The translations under genes and the position numbers were made by a program. Source: Bryobacterales bacterium (GTDB taxonomy: Bacteria > Acidobacteriota > Terriglobia > Bryobacterales > Bryobacteraceae). Taken from it: 33,625 nucleotides of DNA. The stretch spans positions 1-33,625 of the forward strand of contig PMTR01000197.1 of assembly GCA_003167255.1 (NCBI GenBank), written 5' to 3'. The notes under the pieces were generated by a model. That model made no database searches. It was not told the origin of the DNA and worked only from the letters and a program-made list of their open reading frames with translations. Of this stretch, positions 31,333 through 33,625 are shown piece by piece (position 1 is the stretch's first letter; the number at the start of each line of letters is the position of its first letter).

Positions 31333-31521
31333 TGGGACAGGCCATCGGCGCTTGACAGGGTCGAAAAAGTGGGGCGGCCAATTTTGGCCGCAGCCGGCTT
31401 CAGCCGGCTTCCGGTGCTGCCCCGCCCACCCGGCGACATCCCGGCTCCCCCACATTTTCGTGAAATTTCGCGGGCCGCAGGTCCTCTGCGACAGACGACA
31501 AAAACCGATAGTCTGTCCCAC
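31333..31521 (-). repeat. Composite repeat: type B ends enclosing a type A module
   Basis: The inner edge at 31489-31521 is the inverse of 6657-6689 with one mismatch in 33, and 31333-31347 is the exact inverse of 6730-6744. Between them lies a type A module (31369-31414) beginning GTGGGGCGGCC, with the stem GCGGCCAA-TT-TTGGCCGC and two AGCCGGCT units. The type B halves are 141 bp apart here against 40 bp at 6657, as if the A module had been inserted into a B module. Confidence 0.75.
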
Positions 31522-31547
31522 CCTCGACGTCCCCCCAACACCCGGCC

Positions 31548-32435
31548 TTATCGGCTTGACGCGTCCTTAGGCGTCGAAAGATAGCCGACGATCTGGTCTT
31601 TCGCTATCTTGTTGATCACTATTTCGTACGGCGTGTGGCCGCCCTTGGCGGTTAAGAACTGCACCGGCTCGTTCAGGCTCTTGTCTTTCTTTGCGATAAG
31701 GTTGTCGTCAGCCATCACGTCCACCGTGTACGTGTGCTTCTTGGTGTCGACACTCTTCAGCGTCAGCGTGATGTCGGCGAACCGCTTACCCTTCTTGTCG
31801 TTCTTGGTGAGATTGATGTCCACGTAGTTGCGCTCGCCCTTCAGCTTCAGCGCCGCCAACTCAGTGCCGTTGGTGGCGATCAAGCCGCTCTGCACACCCA
31901 GATCGCCGCGCGCGGTTTTCAGGTCGGCGATGGTCTTCTGCAGTTCGGCATCGGTAGCGGTCAAATGCGTCTTCACGCCGCCGACATCGGTCGTTACGTC
32001 GGCAATCTTCGCATTAGCCGCGGTAGCCGCCTGCTGCACGTCGCCAATCTGGGATTGTTGCGCTGCCACCTGCGCCTTCATTTTGGATTCTTCTTCCGCA
32101 ATCTGCCTCGCCAGCGCATCGGCGTGCGCCGTGGCTTCCTTTTGCGCCTGCGCCGACAGGTTCTTGGCCTGCGCCGCGTTCTGCGTGCGTGTGTTTTCCA
32201 GATCTTCCTTCAGCGCTTCGATGCGCTTCTGTTGGGATGACATGCTCGCCGCGGACGCATCCTTCTCGTTGGTCATCGCGGTCATCATCTTGTCTTGCAC
32301 TTTGGCCAGGTCCGTCTGCAGGTGATCGATCTGCACGAACAAATAGATGACCGCGGCCAGCAGGGCGATAATCGCGCCGGCCACCAGCGCCGTCATCAGG
32401 CCCGAGCGGTCTTTTTCGTAGTGTGTGGGGCTCAC
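31548..32435 (-). CDS. Single-pass membrane protein with long coiled coil
   Basis: A 295-residue protein I do not recognise as a named family. It has a short cytoplasmic head (MSPTHYEKDR), a membrane helix at about 13-35, then a long alanine/glutamine/lysine-rich coiled coil (about 36-190) with heptads such as LQTDLAKVQDKM and IEALKEDLENTRTQ. The C-terminal globular part (about 195-295) is rich in beta strands (NYVDINLTKNDKKGKRFADI, YTVDVMADDNLIAKKD). It would project into the periplasm. The start is GTG at 32435 with AAGGAG nine bases upstream, which decides it. It follows the beta-CASP nuclease gene by 59 bp on the same strand. A structural or adhesion-like role is possible, but nothing in the sequence settles it. 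Confidence 0.75.
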   Translation of the reverse strand: MSPTHYEKDRSGLMTALVAGAIIALLAAVIYLFVQIDHLQTDLAKVQDKMMTAMTNEKDASAASMSSQQKRIEALKEDLENTRTQNAAQAKNLSAQAQKEATAHADALARQIAEEESKMKAQVAAQQSQIGDVQQAATAANAKIADVTTDVGGVKTHLTATDAELQKTIADLKTARGDLGVQSGLIATNGTELAALKLKGERNYVDINLTKNDKKGKRFADITLTLKSVDTKKHTYTVDVMADDNLIAKKDKSLNEPVQFLTAKGGHTPYEIVINKIAKDQIVGYLSTPKDASSR

Positions 32436-32494
32436 GTAGCTATGCTCCTTGTACTCTTCAGTATAGATGGTAAGCCGGGCGGTTTTGGTTTCGC

Positions 32495-33625
32495 CTATTT
32501 CAACTCAAAGCTCTGTCCGGGTGACGGAACCACCACCTCCAGCCCGTATGTGGAGTGAAGCAGTTTCGCCAGAACCTCGGCTTGTTGGGGTTCGCCATGC
32601 ACCAGAAACACTTTGCGCAAGGAGGGCGCCAGCGGCTCAATCCACTGCAACAATTCGTGTTGGTCGGCATGGCCGCTCAGCTCGTCCAGGCTCGAAATCT
32701 CCGCGCGCACCCGCAGCGGTTCGCCAAAGATAGCGACTTCCGGCCATTTTTCCACTAGTTTCCGCCCCAGCGTGTCCTGCGCCTGGAACCCCGTGATCAG
32801 CACCGTGTTCCGCGGATCTTCAATATTATTGCGCAAGTGGTGCAGAATCCGGCCTTGCTCGCACATGCCCGACGCCGAGATCACCACGAACGGCCCGTGC
32901 AGGTCGTTCAGCTTTTTCGAATCCTCGGCCGAGCGAACGTACTGCAAACGCCCAAATCCGAAAGGGTCCTCGCCGTGGGTCAGGAACTCGCGCGCCTCGT
33001 CGTCGAAGCACTCCGGGTGGTCGCGGTGCACCTGCGTTACGTTCAACGCCAAGGGGCTGTCCACGAAAATCGGGATGTTCGGGATCTCCTTCGCGTTCGC
33101 CAATTGGTGCAGCAACAGCACCAGTTGCTGCGTGCGGCCCACCGCGAAGGCCGGCACGATAATCCGGCCGCCCCGCTTCGCCGTGCGGATCACCACTTCG
33201 CGCAGCTTGTTGATGACGTGGCTGGCGCTCTTATGCAGGCGGCCGCCGTAGGTGCTCTCCATGATCAGGTATTCGGCCGGCGGCATGCTCTCCGGGTCGC
33301 GGATGATCGGCAGGTTGGGACGCCCTACGTCGCCTGAAAACGCCAGCCGCACCTGCCCGCCGTCTTGCTGTTCGTGCAGCACCACGCAGGAAGAGCCCAG
33401 AATGTGGCCGGCGTCATACGGTACGTAGATCAGCCCCGGCGCCAGATTCTGCGGGGAGTGGTATCCCACCGCCTGAAACAACGGCAGCGTCCGCTCGGCA
33501 TCCTCCGTCGTGTAGAGCGGCACCACCTGCCCGTCCGCAAGCCCCAGTTTCTTGCGGTGCTCGCGCCGCTTATTGAAGAACTCCGCGTCCTTCTCATGGA
33601 TGTGCGCCGTGTCGCGCAACATCCA
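32495..33625 (-). CDS. Beta-CASP metallo-beta-lactamase-fold RNase-like protein (5' end beyond window)
   Basis: The frame is open at the window edge; the first visible Met (33622) is internal, since family members read similarly at LRDTAHIHEKDAEFFNKR well after the start. The metal motif HxHxDH is therefore off the window. Visible parts: YDAGHILGSS and SGDVGRP (metal-site His and Asp), MESTYGGRLH, then the beta-CASP domain with VPAFAVGRTQQLVLLLHQL, FVDSPLALNVT, ISASGMCEQGRILHHL and FQAQDTLGR, followed by the returning LSGHADQHELLQW and VFLVHGEPQQAE motifs. This is the CPSF73/YSH1-like group of bacterial and archaeal RNA endo- or exonucleases. It probably acts in RNA processing or decay in the cytoplasm; the substrate is unknown. 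Confidence 0.9.
   Translation of the reverse strand, partial: WMLRDTAHIHEKDAEFFNKRREHRKKLGLADGQVVPLYTTEDAERTLPLFQAVGYHSPQNLAPGLIYVPYDAGHILGSSCVVLHEQQDGGQVRLAFSGDVGRPNLPIIRDPESMPPAEYLIMESTYGGRLHKSASHVINKLREVVIRTAKRGGRIIVPAFAVGRTQQLVLLLHQLANAKEIPNIPIFVDSPLALNVTQVHRDHPECFDDEAREFLTHGEDPFGFGRLQYVRSAEDSKKLNDLHGPFVVISASGMCEQGRILHHLRNNIEDPRNTVLITGFQAQDTLGRKLVEKWPEVAIFGEPLRVRAEISSLDELSGHADQHELLQWIEPLAPSLRKVFLVHGEPQQAEVLAKLLHSTYGLEVVVPSPGQSFELK

Overview
The window is a G+C-rich bacterial chromosome segment, most likely from an acidobacterium of the Solibacter/Bryobacter type. Three points suggest this: three TIGR03435/DUF3738 proteins (a family strongly expanded in Solibacter-like Acidobacteria), one duplicated-FtsX 'ADOP' orphan permease (a name coined for acidobacterial proteins), and many short hairpin-rich intergenic repeats. 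No rRNA, tRNA, CRISPR array, transposase, prophage or plasmid gene was seen. Family assignments rest on motifs read by eye; no database search was run.

Layout. 1-2278: a partial arabinose-5-phosphate isomerase (minus) divergent from an exported 5'-nucleotidase-type phosphoesterase. 2312-2383: a 24-bp-arm inverted repeat built from 10-bp units. 2428-4391: a three-gene operon (small P-loop kinase, ABM-fold monooxygenase, iron-type alcohol dehydrogenase), ending tail-to-tail with a methyltransferase whose 5' end may be broken. 5348-6541: an Rrf2-family regulator with three cysteines placed as in IscR, preceded by a promoter with a palindrome, and followed by clpP. 6581-6745: two hairpin repeat modules. 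6824-8679 (minus): a dihaem cytochrome c and an SH3b-NlpC/P60 peptidase. 8831-13262: a tightly packed plus-strand run of DUF3617 protein, Tat-type multicopper oxidase, HigA-like HTH protein, GH43 glycosidase and VOC protein. 13607-15997: the ADOP permease.

16024-24197 (minus) is a carbon-flow block: glycogen phosphorylase, 6-phosphogluconate dehydrogenase, glucose-6-phosphate dehydrogenase and phosphoketolase. Together they could take stored glucan through the oxidative pentose phosphate branch to acetyl phosphate; the phosphoglucomutase and epimerase needed are not in the window. 24305-30162 (minus) holds secA flanked on the same strand by three DUF3738 genes. 30205-33625 holds an exported beta-propeller protein (plus), a membrane-anchored coiled-coil protein (minus) and a beta-CASP metallo-beta-lactamase-fold nuclease (minus, cut by the window edge).

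The most unusual signal is a set of short repeat modules, each a run of tandem hairpins, most with a terminus reading GTGGGGC/GCCCCAC or GTGGGACA/TGTCCCAC. They lie between genes near 6.6, 8.7, 21.5, 25.3 and 31.4 kb. One copy of the same architecture (11524-11566) lies inside the GH43 reading frame, where it appears to add about 38 residues next to the catalytic domain without breaking the frame. This resembles the in-frame palindromic elements known from Rickettsia, but I know of no such description for this lineage.
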